A stretch of 64,000 nucleotides of DNA from positions 172,969 through 236,968 of the forward strand of contig NZ_JAKRGH010000006.1 of the NCBI RefSeq assembly GCF_022347565.1, given 5' to 3'. This DNA is from Vibrio sp. Of7-15. Its GTDB lineage: Bacteria; Pseudomonadota; Gammaproteobacteria; Enterobacterales; Vibrionaceae. Below the pieces are notes generated by a model. It did not search any database. It saw only the letters and a list, made by a program, of their open reading frames with translations, and was not told the origin of the DNA. The position numbers and the translations under genes are program-made. Shown here in pieces: positions 49,399 through 58,225 of this stretch (positions within the stretch are counted from its first letter, which is position 1; each line of letters begins with the position of its first letter).

Positions 49399-50088
49399 TT
49401 AACCGCACTTAGAATCACCACAGTTTAAACAGGTCTGGCAGCCATCTTTTACGATTACCGCTTTGTTGTGGCACTTGTAGCACAGCGTAGCACTTGGTGG
49501 AAAGCTTGAGTTATTCGCTTCTTCATCTTCTGCTGGTTTTGTTTCCAGCTCTGCTTTTTTGGATTCTAAAAAGGCTTTTTGGTGCTGATCAAGCTCAGGG
49601 TTTGCCAGTAGGCCAATTTCCATTAAATGTTGCTCGATCACATTACCGATTTCTGCAATTAACGATGGAACGTATTTACCTTTGTTCCAGTAGCCGCCAC
49701 GAGGGTCGAAAACAGAACGAAGTTCTTCCACTAGGAAAGTGCAGTCACCGCCTTTACGGAATACCGCAGACATAATGCGAGTTAAGGCCACAATCCACTG
49801 ATAGTGCTCTAAGCTTTTTGAATTAATGAACACTTCAAATGGGCGGCGTGTTTCGTGCTCAGTCCCTTCGTTTAAAATCACATCATTGATGGTAATGAAA
49901 AGCGAGTGCTCTGATACATGTTCTGGTGTTTTCAGTTTGTAAGTAGAACCTAATAGTTTCTCAGGGCGCTGTAGTGTTTCGTGCATCTGTTGGATGCTTG
50001 GTTCTTGAACAGGTGCTGCCGGCGCTTGTTCTTCTTGAGCGCTTTTTACTTTGTAGCCGACAATTTTACTGCTTATTTTCTTGGTCAT
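49399..50088 (-). CDS. nrdJb: Class II ribonucleotide reductase small partner NrdJb (TSCPD)
   Basis: The product of 229 residues carries a TSCPD-type domain (about 60-160: HSLFITINDVIL, then GGDCTFLVEELRSVFDPRGGYW) and a C-terminal zinc-ribbon-like CYKCHNKAVIVKDGCQTCLNCGDSKCG. The last Cys pair is expected to reduce the active site of NrdJa. In Pseudomonas the same split, NrdJa plus NrdJb, is required for B12-dependent ribonucleotide reduction. It is 40 nt downstream of nrdJa on the same strand. In most other bacteria this is the C-terminal part of a single NrdJ chain. Confidence 0.88.
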   Translation of the reverse strand: MTKKISSKIVGYKVKSAQEEQAPAAPVQEPSIQQMHETLQRPEKLLGSTYKLKTPEHVSEHSLFITINDVILNEGTEHETRRPFEVFINSKSLEHYQWIVALTRIMSAVFRKGGDCTFLVEELRSVFDPRGGYWNKGKYVPSLIAEIGNVIEQHLMEIGLLANPELDQHQKAFLESKKAELETKPAEDEEANNSSFPPSATLCYKCHNKAVIVKDGCQTCLNCGDSKCG

Positions 50089-50128
50089 GTTGGAACCTAG
50101 TATTCTTAACTTTTAAAAATGAAGTAAC

Positions 50129-52285
50129 TTAAAACTTACCGTAGTAGCCTTCTTTTAAGGCATCGTATAAGTTGGCAGCAGAATGGATTTCACCATCGTA
50201 TTCGATTTCTTCATTACCTTTGGCTTCGAATGTGCTGCCATCTTCTAAAGTAAACTCGTACGTTGTATTTTCTAAATCTTCTTCTTTAACCAGTACCCCT
50301 TGGAAGACTTCAGGGTTAAAGCGGAATGTGGTACAGCCTTTTAAGCCCTGATCATAGGCATCCATGTAGATGTCTTTAAAATCTTCAAACGGGAAGTCTG
50401 TTGGGATATTCGCTGTTTTCGAAATAGAAGAGTCAATCCAATGCTGCGCAGCGGCTTGAATATTGATGTGCTGTGCCGGTGTAATGTCATCAGCAGTAAT
50501 GAAATACTCAGGCAGTTTTGCATCTTCATCTGTTGTGTATGGCATGGCTTTTTTGTTTACTAGCTCACGGTAAGCTAATAGTTCAAAGCTATATACATCA
50601 ACACTTTGTTTGGACTTTTTACCTTCTTTGATGACGTTACGTGTGTAGTGGTGAGCAAAGCTTGGCTCAATACCGTTACTTGCGTTGTTAGCCAGAGAAA
50701 GTGAAATCGTACCCGTTGGTGCAATTGAACTATGGTGTGTAAAGCGAGAACCGGTTTTTGCTAGTGCTTCAATAAGTTCTGGCTCAACTTTGGCAACACG
50801 CTGCATGTAGCGGCTGTATTTAGCGTGAAGAACTTTGCCTGAGATTTTATCACCAAGTTTGATGCCGTCTTTCACCATTTCAGGGCGCTGACGTAGCATT
50901 TTGGCCGTGATTTCAAAATCTTCGTTCATGACTGGCGCTGCGCCTTTCTCTTTCGCAAGTTCTAAGCCTTGTTTCCAGCCAGTAATCGCCATTTCTTGTG
51001 CGACTTGATCGGTAAACGCAACCGATGCCTTATCACCATATTTGTGCTGAAGCATAGTTAGAGTTGAGCCTAAGCCTAAGAAGCCCATACCATGACGACG
51101 TTTGTGTTCAATTTCGTGACGCTGTTTTTCAAGTGGCAGCTGGTTGATCTCAACCACGTTATCCAGCATACGTGTGAAGACAGCAACTACCTCGCGATAA
51201 GCGTCCCAGTCGAAGTAGGCTTCTGCTGTGAACGGGTTACGCACAAACTTAGTTAGGTTGACTGAGCCAAGTAAGCATGCTCCGTATGGAGGCAGTGGTT
51301 GCTCGCCACATGGGTTGGTTGCTCGAATTTCTTCACAGAACCAGTTGTTGTTCATCTGGTTTACTTTGTCGATCAAGATAAAACCAGGTTCGGCGTAATC
51401 GTAAGTGGATGTCATGATGACATTCCAAAGATTACGAGCGGGAAGCGTACGATAAATAGTACAAGCAACACGGCCTTCTTTGTCTTCTACTAAGCCTTCT
51501 TTTGTTGGCCAGTCAGCCCAAACCACTTTATCTGAGGTCGTAAGATCTAAGCCATCTTGCTTGGCTTCTTTTGCCGTGATAGGGAAGATCAATTTCCAAT
51601 CTTGGTCATTTTTCACTGCTTCGATAAAGTCTTCAGTGATCAGTAGTGACAAGTTAAACTGACGTAAACGGCCATCTTCACGTTTTGCACGGATGAAGTC
51701 GATAACATCAGGATGACGTATATCCATTGTGCCCATTTGCGCGCCGCGACGTCCGCCAGCGGAAGAAACGGTAAAGCACATCTTGTCGTAGATGTCCATG
51801 AAAGACAGTGGACCCGATGTGTAGGCACCTGCACCAGACACAAAAGCACCACGTGGGCGCAAAGTGGAAAAGTCGTAGCCGATACCACAGCCAGCTTTTA
51901 ACGTTAGGCCTGCTTCATGAACTTTACCTAAAATGTCGTCCATGGAGTCATTAATGGTGCCAGAAACCGTACAGTTAATGGTCGAGGTTGCAGGTTTGTG
52001 TTCGAATGCACCTGCGTTTGAAGTGATACGGCCAGCTGGAATTGCACCGTTGCGTAAGGCCCATAAGAATTTGCTATACCATTTGTCTTGCTGATCTTTC
52101 TTTTCTAGATCCGACAACGCTTTAGCTACACGTTTAAAAGTATCGTCTAGCGTTTGATCGACAGCTTCTCCATGCTTTGCTTTTAGACGGTATTTACTGT
52201 CCCAGATCTCCATTGAAGTCGATTGGTAAGCAATATCGATAGCATTGGAAAATTCACTGTCAATTGCGTTTTTGGTTTTCGCCAT
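50129..52285 (-). CDS. nrdJa: Adenosylcobalamin-dependent ribonucleotide reductase NrdJa (catalytic)
   Basis: NrdJa converts ribonucleotides to deoxyribonucleotides with adenosylcobalamin, with or without oxygen. The product of 718 residues has a ten-stranded barrel core: GCGIGYDFSTLRPRGA (first redox Cys), NPCGEQPLPPYGACLLGSVNL near residue 325 (NxCxE active-site motif), GMGFLGLGSTL, and SSIAPTGTISL near 525. It lacks the usual C-terminal Cys tail, which is on nrdJb. Class II enzymes are uncommon in vibrios, which usually rely on class I and III. A terminator-like hairpin lies in its leader. I saw no B12-box (GCCACTG) in the upstream 500 nt. Confidence 0.95.
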   Translation of the reverse strand: MAKTKNAIDSEFSNAIDIAYQSTSMEIWDSKYRLKAKHGEAVDQTLDDTFKRVAKALSDLEKKDQQDKWYSKFLWALRNGAIPAGRITSNAGAFEHKPATSTINCTVSGTINDSMDDILGKVHEAGLTLKAGCGIGYDFSTLRPRGAFVSGAGAYTSGPLSFMDIYDKMCFTVSSAGGRRGAQMGTMDIRHPDVIDFIRAKREDGRLRQFNLSLLITEDFIEAVKNDQDWKLIFPITAKEAKQDGLDLTTSDKVVWADWPTKEGLVEDKEGRVACTIYRTLPARNLWNVIMTSTYDYAEPGFILIDKVNQMNNNWFCEEIRATNPCGEQPLPPYGACLLGSVNLTKFVRNPFTAEAYFDWDAYREVVAVFTRMLDNVVEINQLPLEKQRHEIEHKRRHGMGFLGLGSTLTMLQHKYGDKASVAFTDQVAQEMAITGWKQGLELAKEKGAAPVMNEDFEITAKMLRQRPEMVKDGIKLGDKISGKVLHAKYSRYMQRVAKVEPELIEALAKTGSRFTHHSSIAPTGTISLSLANNASNGIEPSFAHHYTRNVIKEGKKSKQSVDVYSFELLAYRELVNKKAMPYTTDEDAKLPEYFITADDITPAQHINIQAAAQHWIDSSISKTANIPTDFPFEDFKDIYMDAYDQGLKGCTTFRFNPEVFQGVLVKEEDLENTTYEFTLEDGSTFEAKGNEEIEYDGEIHSAANLYDALKEGYYGKF

Positions 52286-52333
52286 TATAGATGCACCTTA
52301 AATTCTTAGAAAAATTCACCATGACCACAAACG

Positions 52334-52357
52334 AAAAAAGTGCCGGGTAGGGCACTT
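52334..52357 (-). terminator. Terminator-like hairpin in the nrdJa leader (possible attenuator)
   Basis: On the minus strand AAGTGCC pairs with GGCACTT over CTACCC, followed by TTTT. It is about 50 nt before the nrdJa ATG. No minus-strand gene lies upstream for it to terminate; the neighbouring gene is on the plus strand. Confidence 0.6.
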
Positions 52358-52408
52358 AAATTTGCTGTAGTTGAGCGTAGTAGATCAAACCATTATCTGC
52401 TGTGATCT

Positions 52409-52427
52409 TCAAGTCTTGACGCTGTCA
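52409..52427. promoter_or_regulatory. Paired palindromes upstream of nrdJa
   Basis: TCAAG-T-CTTGA (52409-52419) overlaps TGAC-GCT-GTCA (52417-52427). A possible minus-strand -10 (GATAAT) lies just downstream toward nrdJa. They may be an operator; neither clearly matches a NrdR box as I know it. Confidence 0.4.
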
Positions 52428-52674
52428 GTAAAAAGGTATCTCAGTCGTTGGACTCTGTTTTTCTTGATATTATTTTTAATAGATTCAATTGGTTATATTT
52501 TTTAGCTTATTTGGTGTTCACTGTAATAAAGCACAGTTATTTTCTTTTAATTATTATCACTGAAACATTTGTTTTAAATTCTGGTGGATATGAGGAAATT
52601 GAATGAATTTGAGTATAGGAATAACTTTGCTACTTTGTTAATTAACAGTTATTTTTTTCAAGATAAAATAAGAG

Positions 52675-52690
52675 TGTGATTTATCTCACG
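52675..52690. promoter_or_regulatory. CRP-like site upstream of the diguanylate cyclase gene
   Basis: TGTGA-TTTATC-TCACG matches TGTGA-N6-TCACA except for the last base. It is 118 nt before the GGDEF start at 52808. Confidence 0.6.
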
Positions 52691-52807
52691 CTATGTTGAT
52701 TCGAAATATACAAATGGAATGCGAGCCCCATAAAAAACAGTAATATCAGTATTAGCTAAACAAAGGATTGTGAACTTACGGTAAATTATAAAAAGTCTGA
52801 GGCATAA

Positions 52808-54136
52808 ATGGTGAAAAAAGTACATGTACTGCTCCTTTTTATGATAGCCGCTACTGTGATATCCATTGTGTGGTTTCATGCTAAGGGGGCGTCGAAAGTA
52901 TTTGAACTTGACCCTAGTTTGTACACGTTTAAAAACATTGATGACAGGCAGCAAGGTGGAAAAAGTACATCAAAATTAGTTATCGAAGATGGTAAAGCGA
53001 TCTTAGAGTGTCACCTTGATGACCACCATAGTTGGCCTTTTTGTGAGATTTCCATTGAGTTGACAGAAAGCCTTTATAAAGGAGTGGACTTTTCAGGGTA
53101 TACCAGTGTGCTACTTGATATCGATTATCAGGGGGTTGGCCCTCATCAGAGATTGAGAGTGTACTTCAGGAACAGTAATCCGGCCTATACTCGCCGAGAT
53201 GATCCCGCTTCACTGAAATTCAATGGTATTGAGTATCAGCCAGGAGCTGGATCTGGCCTGAAAGAGATTTCATTGAACACGTTCCAAGTTCTTAGCTGGT
53301 GGTTATCTGATTATTCAGTGCCTGTAGAATTATCTGCTCCTGAGTTTAGTAATGTTCCTATGATTGAAATAGCCACAGGCACTAATGCGCTCGTGGGGGA
53401 GCACAAAATTACAATTAATAAACTCTCACTACAAGGTTCATGGATTAAAGAAGAGACACTATTAAAATTTATTTTAGCGGTGTGGGTTGTGTTTGCCATT
53501 GTCTGGATTATTGTGGAATGGAAAAAATTACAATCGAGCGTACAGAGCAGCCAGAAGAGAGAGAAGCATCTTAAAAAGTTGAATAAAAGCCTGAAAGAAC
53601 AAAGCCTAGAGTTTGCGGAGCTCGCTCACCGTGATGCGTTAACGGGGGCACGCAACCGAAATGCAGTACGAGATTGGTTGGATCGTATGGCACAGCAGGT
53701 ACGCTGGGGGCAGCAATCTTTCTCTGTACTGTATTTGGATATTGATCATTTTAAGCAGGTCAATGACAACTATGGTCACCAGATGGGTGATGATATTTTA
53801 AGAGAGTTTGTCTTGGTCGTCTCGTCTGTTATTCCAAGTACTGACTTTTTGGTTCGTTGGGGGGGAGAAGAGTTTATTGTTTTTTGTCCAAATACGGATG
53901 TGGGGAGTGCGAAACAAAAAGCGGATACAATCAGAGCATGTGTCGAGCAGCATGATTGGTGTCATGAGCAGCGTTTAACATGCAGTATTGGTGTAACGGA
54001 ATTAGGGAATGAGCGTGTTACAGAAGTGATTGCCCGGGCAGATGATGCATTGTATCGAGCGAAAAACAATGGCCGAAATCGAGTTGAAGTATTAGCTAAA
54101 TTAATGAGTTCAAATGGTTTACGATCCCAAGGCTAA
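52808..54136 (+). CDS. Diguanylate cyclase with periplasmic beta-sandwich sensor
   Basis: The product of 442 residues has an N-terminal helix (about 5-22), a periplasmic domain (about 30-215) with a carbohydrate-binding-like beta pattern (GKSTSKLVIEDGKAILECHL), a second helix (about 218-236), a short coiled coil and a C-terminal GGDEF domain. The active site is GGEEF at residues 352-356, which is functional in the family, with DIDHFKQVND near 313 binding magnesium. The RxxD inhibitory site is absent: Pro stands where Arg is expected. It should make c-di-GMP in response to a periplasmic signal. A CRP-like site lies 118 nt upstream. Confidence 0.93.
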   Translation: MVKKVHVLLLFMIAATVISIVWFHAKGASKVFELDPSLYTFKNIDDRQQGGKSTSKLVIEDGKAILECHLDDHHSWPFCEISIELTESLYKGVDFSGYTSVLLDIDYQGVGPHQRLRVYFRNSNPAYTRRDDPASLKFNGIEYQPGAGSGLKEISLNTFQVLSWWLSDYSVPVELSAPEFSNVPMIEIATGTNALVGEHKITINKLSLQGSWIKEETLLKFILAVWVVFAIVWIIVEWKKLQSSVQSSQKREKHLKKLNKSLKEQSLEFAELAHRDALTGARNRNAVRDWLDRMAQQVRWGQQSFSVLYLDIDHFKQVNDNYGHQMGDDILREFVLVVSSVIPSTDFLVRWGGEEFIVFCPNTDVGSAKQKADTIRACVEQHDWCHEQRLTCSIGVTELGNERVTEVIARADDALYRAKNNGRNRVEVLAKLMSSNGLRSQG

Positions 54137-54165
54137 ATACTAAACAGTTGCTAGATCGTTTGAAG

Positions 54166-54199
54166 AAAAGCCGCAGTTGTAATTGACGCTGCGGCTTTT
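54166..54199. terminator. Bidirectional terminator between the GGDEF gene and fabH
   Basis: AAAAGCCGCAG (54166-54176) pairs exactly with CTGCGGCTTTT (54189-54199) over a 12-nt loop; T-runs follow on both strands. The two genes are convergent. Confidence 0.9.
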
Positions 54200-54233
54200 T
54201 TGTTTCATTAAGCGATTAACTCAGAGAATCAAT

Positions 54234-55319
54234 TTATTCTTGTTCTGCTTTTTGTTGGCAGTGAGTAATGGCTTTTTGCAGTAATTCCACTGCGGTTTGC
54301 TCACATGGCGGTAACTCGGCAGTTGAGGTTTCAATTGGTGTGACTCGACTGCCCCATTTAATACGTGCAGCACCCCAAGTTAAACCAGCACCAAAGGCAG
54401 CAGTTAATATCTCACTGTTTGGTTGAATGCGGCCAGATTCTACCGCTTCACATAATGCGATAGGCACAGTCGCGGCAGAGGTATTACCGTAGTTTTGAAT
54501 GTTCACAAACGCCTTTTCTAGTGGAATACCAGAATGTTCACACAGGGCTTCAATAATACGTTTGTTTGCTTGGTGTGGTAGAACAAGATCAATCTTATCA
54601 CTGCTGAGCTGTGCTCGTTCTAATACGGTGTGAGCCGCTGCACCCATCCCACGAACTGCACGACGGAAAATTTCACGGCCAACGAAGTTAAAGTCGAAAT
54701 AGCCATTTTCCGGGTTAAAGCGATCCATTGCCGTCCCAAATTCAGGAATAGCCAGTACATCACGGCCTTCAGCATCACAACCAAGTTGAGCTTCAATTAA
54801 GCCTACTTTCTCTTCTGTACGGCTTAGTACAGCGGCACCAGCGCCATCACCAAATAAAACAGCGGTATCGCGTTTGCTCCAGTCTAGGTAGAAAGATAAG
54901 CGCTCAGCACCAATCACGATAGCATGGCGGTAGTTACCTGCTTGAATCATACGAGTGGCCATTTCAAGGCCATAGACAAAGCCAGTACACGCGGCGTTCA
55001 TGTCAAAGGCAGCAGCTCGCTTTGCCCCAATATTAAGTTGAACTTTAGAGGCAATATTCGGTAATAAAGTATCTGGAGAGCAGCTTGCTACAATAATGAG
55101 ATCGACATCATCACCCGTAATGCCTGCGGTCGCCATCGCGTGCTGAGCAGCAACAGTGGCAAGATCTGACGTGTTTACGTGACTAATACGACGAGATTGA
55201 ATACCAGTACGGCTTTGAATCCATTCATCAGATGTTTCTATGAAGGTGCTTAAATCATCATTCGACAGTACAGCAGGTGGTAGGCACTTCCCCCAACCAG
55301 TTATTTCAGCGTAGAACAT
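54234..55319 (-). CDS. 3-oxoacyl-ACP synthase III (second FabH)
   Basis: This FabH starts the fatty-acid chain by condensing acyl-CoA with malonyl-ACP. The start is ATG at 55319, with AGAGAGAAAAG upstream, giving [22 protein letters not shown] and 361 residues; the frame extends upstream to 55418 but with no ribosome site and across a terminator. Catalytic residues: Cys111 in AACTGFVYG, His in PHQANKR near 249 and Asn in [10 protein letters not shown] near 279. It resembles the additional vibrio FabH2 (about 362 residues) rather than the housekeeping copy in the fab cluster. Its likely role is use of other acyl primers. Confidence 0.93.
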   Translation of the reverse strand: MFYAEITGWGKCLPPAVLSNDDLSTFIETSDEWIQSRTGIQSRRISHVNTSDLATVAAQHAMATAGITGDDVDLIIVASCSPDTLLPNIASKVQLNIGAKRAAAFDMNAACTGFVYGLEMATRMIQAGNYRHAIVIGAERLSFYLDWSKRDTAVLFGDGAGAAVLSRTEEKVGLIEAQLGCDAEGRDVLAIPEFGTAMDRFNPENGYFDFNFVGREIFRRAVRGMGAAAHTVLERAQLSSDKIDLVLPHQANKRIIEALCEHSGIPLEKAFVNIQNYGNTSAATVPIALCEAVESGRIQPNSEILTAAFGAGLTWGAARIKWGSRVTPIETSTAELPPCEQTAVELLQKAITHCQQKAEQE

Positions 55320-55392
55320 CTTTTCTCTCTTTTTATTATTTCGATTTGCTAACAATAATACGACAGATCGGATCTGTGAAGTGTTTAAAACT

Positions 55393-55416
55393 AAAAAAGG
55401 GCGACCGGAGTCGCCC
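55393..55416 (-). terminator. Terminator of the anion symporter gene
   Basis: GGGCGAC pairs with GTCGCCC over CGGA; on the minus strand the stem is followed by six T. It lies just before the fabH ATG and explains why the fabH frame should not be extended upstream. Confidence 0.85.
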
Positions 55417-55453
55417 AAGGTTAGAGAAGATGTTTTTTATTGAACAGCAGTGT

Positions 55454-56824
55454 TTACCAGAAAACCCATGCAAAAAAGGTTAGTGCGATGATGCACAGTA
55501 AATTTAGGAAGATACCAATACGCATCATCTCAGACTGCTGAATGTGACCAGAGCCAAATACAATGGCATTTGGAGGTGTAGCGACAGGTAGCATGAAGGC
55601 ACATGATGCAGAGACAGCAATTAAAGCAGAAAGAACAACAGGTGATACCCCCAATGCTTCAGCGATGGTCGCAAACACAGGCACTAACAGCGCAGCACTT
55701 GCCGTGTTACTGGCAAACTCAGTTAAGAACACCACAAAAGCAACAACAGCCAGTAGAGTGAAGAACATGCCTGCTTGCTCAAGAAAACCACTTAGACTTT
55801 CGGCAAGGAAAACACTGGTGCCTGTTGCTTTAAGAACATTACTTAAACAAATACCACCACCGAATAGGATTAAAACACCCCAATCTGTTGATTTTTCGAT
55901 GTCTTTCCATTCAACCACACGTGATACACCCAGTAGAACAATAGCGGTGATAGCCACTAAAGTATCGAATTTACTTAGGCCACCTAGCATGGCATTTACA
56001 GGTTTGCTGAAAATCCACATTGAAACGGTAAATAGGAAGATCGCCAGCGTAATTTTACGCGCGTTTGTCCATTCAACGGGTTTGTGGTCGAGTTCAAAAG
56101 TGTGTTTTAGGTTTGGCTTTGTTAAGAAATATAACAGAGCGATAGTAATCGGTAATAGCACAATGGTGATTGGTAGGCCAATTTTCATCCAGCCCATGAA
56201 ATCTAAACCAACTTCTGCGGCTGCGATGGCGTTTGGCGGGCTACCGACTAAGGTTGCGATACCACCAATACTTGCACAGTAAGCAATGCCTAACAAAACA
56301 AATACGTAGGTGCTGCGATTACTTTGGCTGTTTACTTTGCTTAAAACGCCTAATACCAGTGGTAACATCATGGCGGTGGTAGCGGTATTTGAAATCCACA
56401 TGGAAAGCCCAGCGGTTACACCAAACAACATTAATACTGCAACGGACATTTTGCCTTGAGCCAGTGTTAATACTTTATCTGCAATGGCTTGGTCTAGTTT
56501 CTGTTTGTGAAGCGCCGCAGCCAGAGCAAAACCACCAAGAAATAAAAAGATGATTGGGTTCGAAAAGTTGTTAAGGGCGGTAGGTGTATTAAAGACCCCG
56601 AGCCCTACGGCAAGGAGGGGCACTAACAAGGCGGTAATGCTGACATGAACGGCTTCTGTTAACCATAAAACCGCTACAAAAACCATGATACTTAAGCCTG
56701 TAGCAACTTTAGGATCAAGAGGGAGTGTGTTTAATAGCGTCACAAATAATAGGATATTACCAATAAAAATGAGGCTATTACGGGTAAGTAGCCAGTTTTT
56801 TAAAGTAACAACGAGTGCTGTCAT
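55454..56824 (-). CDS. DASS/SLC13-family sodium:dicarboxylate (anion) symporter
   Basis: The product of 456 residues has about eleven helices with re-entrant loops and is close in length to VcINDY (462 residues). Two SNT signature repeats are seen: [14 protein letters not shown] near residue 145 and [14 protein letters not shown] near 365. These bind substrate and sodium in the family. GSPPNAIA and [12 protein letters not shown] are the paired Pro-rich motifs. Likely substrates are succinate or related C4-dicarboxylates. Position upstream of a malic enzyme cluster (with two genes between) is suggestive but not proof. A dyad GGTCA/TGACC lies upstream at 56903-56919. Confidence 0.93.
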   Translation of the reverse strand: MTALVVTLKNWLLTRNSLIFIGNILLFVTLLNTLPLDPKVATGLSIMVFVAVLWLTEAVHVSITALLVPLLAVGLGVFNTPTALNNFSNPIIFLFLGGFALAAALHKQKLDQAIADKVLTLAQGKMSVAVLMLFGVTAGLSMWISNTATTAMMLPLVLGVLSKVNSQSNRSTYVFVLLGIAYCASIGGIATLVGSPPNAIAAAEVGLDFMGWMKIGLPITIVLLPITIALLYFLTKPNLKHTFELDHKPVEWTNARKITLAIFLFTVSMWIFSKPVNAMLGGLSKFDTLVAITAIVLLGVSRVVEWKDIEKSTDWGVLILFGGGICLSNVLKATGTSVFLAESLSGFLEQAGMFFTLLAVVAFVVFLTEFASNTASAALLVPVFATIAEALGVSPVVLSALIAVSASCAFMLPVATPPNAIVFGSGHIQQSEMMRIGIFLNLLCIIALTFFAWVFW

Positions 56825-56902
56825 AATCGCTTTCCTTACTTTATGTCCAGAGTATTAGTCCTATCGGAATTCACCGATGGTGTCTTTGTTATCGTTATAA
56901 TC

Positions 56903-56919
56903 GGTCACTTGTTATGACC
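56903..56919. promoter_or_regulatory. Dyad GGTCA-N7-TGACC upstream of the symporter gene
   Basis: GGTCA (56903-56907) and TGACC (56915-56919) are separated by seven bases, about 80 nt before the symporter ATG on the minus strand. A TATAAC box on the same strand lies nearby. It may be an operator; the regulator is unknown. Confidence 0.35.
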
Positions 56920-57067
56920 TGTTGAGCTAATGTTAAAGGGTTTTGATTTATAAAAAAGACGAATAACAAACCAGTTACAAAAAGTGTGAAAGTGGAAATT
57001 AAGAATGGGTAGAAACATACCCATGAATACGAAATAGGCTAACTTGTTGATATAAAATAAGTTAGAT

Positions 57068-57763
57068 TTATTGAGGGGATTCTTGAATCGAAATGGGCTC
57101 TTTGGGGCCTAGAAATTTTGGTTGCACATTAAGAACATATAAGTCGAGAACGGCTTTGGTTCTCGCTAATATTTCACGCATTCTAATTTTCATGTTCGCA
57201 AGACCTTCAGGGGAAGGTACGGCTAAGCAAACAGAGTCAATATCGTAGTGATTAGCGATGAATAGGGCACGTTCACAGTGAAACTTTTGGCTGATGATCA
57301 CGAAATGGTTCGCTTCAAATACTTCTTTAGCACGAACGATAGAATCAAGGGTTCGAAAACCAGCGTAGTCTAAGGTGATGTTCTTATCTTCGATTCCCGC
57401 TTTTAATAAGTCTCGTTTCATTGTCCAAGGCTCGTTGTAAGAACGATGGGCATTATCACCACTGAGTAAAAAGTTTTTCACTCTTTTTAGTTGGTGGAGC
57501 TTAATCGCAGCGTCAATACGGTATTGATAAAAAGGGTTAAGCTGTCGGCCAATGTACTTACTGGTACCAAGCACTAAGGCAACATCTCGTTCAGGTAAAT
57601 CATCGATATTCTGAAAAACACGATCAGATCCTTGAAAGGAAATGGTGGTATCAATCAAAAGCATCCCTAAAAGCATACAAGTGAGTAGTGCAAGACAAAA
57701 CAGTAATGCGCGCTTTAATACACGCAGTTTTTGCCATAAGTTTGGGAGTGCTGGAAATGTCAT
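57068..57763 (-). CDS. sanA: SanA-like DUF218 membrane protein
   Basis: The product of 231 residues has one N-terminal membrane helix (about 17-40) and a periplasmic DUF218 domain. It closely follows E. coli SanA: VALVLGTSKY, LLSGDNAHRSYNEPWTMKRDLLKAG, LDYAGFRTLDSIVRAKEVF and IISQKFHCERALFIA. SanA influences envelope barrier function and vancomycin sensitivity at high temperature. It starts 5 nt after the DUF3392 gene, so the two are co-transcribed. Confidence 0.93.
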   Translation of the reverse strand: MTFPALPNLWQKLRVLKRALLFCLALLTCMLLGMLLIDTTISFQGSDRVFQNIDDLPERDVALVLGTSKYIGRQLNPFYQYRIDAAIKLHQLKRVKNFLLSGDNAHRSYNEPWTMKRDLLKAGIEDKNITLDYAGFRTLDSIVRAKEVFEANHFVIISQKFHCERALFIANHYDIDSVCLAVPSPEGLANMKIRMREILARTKAVLDLYVLNVQPKFLGPKEPISIQESPQ

Positions 57764-57768
57764 CTACG

Positions 57769-58110
57769 TTATACCTGCCGATGTCTTTGTGCCCAGCCAC
57801 CAATAAACATAAACGCCGTTAAAACAAGACCAAGAGTTATACCAGGTTCTAATTGTTGCAATAGATCAGACAGTAACGGGGATACTTTAATGATGACTAG
57901 TCCATAGCCAAAGGCATTTAATGCAATAAAAGCAGTGGTGCGAACAAGAAAATGTTGGTCCTGTAAGCCAGCTCGCATTGCGCGATTGATATTGCTGCCA
58001 AACATCACTAAAAGGCAAGCAATAAGAGCTGTGGATACATCACTAAGGTAAGGAGTTAAATAAGCACCTAATTGATTCAGATAATTGAGTACGGGTTCTA
58101 TATAATTCAT
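57769..58110 (-). CDS. DUF3392 small membrane protein
   Basis: The product of 113 residues has about three hydrophobic helices (VSTALIACLLVMFG, TTAFIALNAFGYGLVI, LGLVLTAFMFIGGW) and matches the DUF3392 family as I know it from vibrios. The function is unknown. Its stop is only 5 nt before sanA, suggesting an envelope-related unit. The polar C-terminus ends AQRHRQV. Confidence 0.78.
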   Translation of the reverse strand: MNYIEPVLNYLNQLGAYLTPYLSDVSTALIACLLVMFGSNINRAMRAGLQDQHFLVRTTAFIALNAFGYGLVIIKVSPLLSDLLQQLEPGITLGLVLTAFMFIGGWAQRHRQV

Positions 58111-58174
58111 ACCATGTGTGGTTTAGTGATGATTTAAGTTGTTAAATGGCATTGTACCTTATTGTTAAAGTTAA

Positions 58175-58204
58175 AAAAATAGCCAGCATCGGCTGACTAT
58201 TTTT
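58175..58204. terminator. Terminator after the malic enzyme gene
   Basis: AAAAATAG-C-CAGC pairs with GCTG-A-CTATTTTT over an ATCG loop, with one mismatch. T-rich tails exist on both strands. It lies 22 nt past the maeA stop on the minus strand. Confidence 0.8.
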
Positions 58205-58225
58205 AGTACGATTTTGAAGAAACGC

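Larger units (their letters stand above)
52286..52807. promoter_or_regulatory. 522-nt region between nrdJa and the GGDEF gene
   Basis: No gene is supported. It holds the leader hairpin (52334-52357), adjacent palindromes TCAAGTCTTGA (52409-52419) and TGACGCTGTCA (52417-52427), and a CRP-like site at 52675-52690. Promoters of both divergent genes should lie here. Confidence 0.5.

Noticed and set aside
52286..52807. Cobalamin riboswitch before nrdJa
   Set aside because: No GCCACTG box or its surrounding conserved core on the minus strand; the hairpin alone is not enough.
55320..55418. N-terminal extension of the second FabH
   Set aside because: It crosses the terminator of the neighbouring symporter gene and lacks a ribosome site; the conserved protein begins at 55319.
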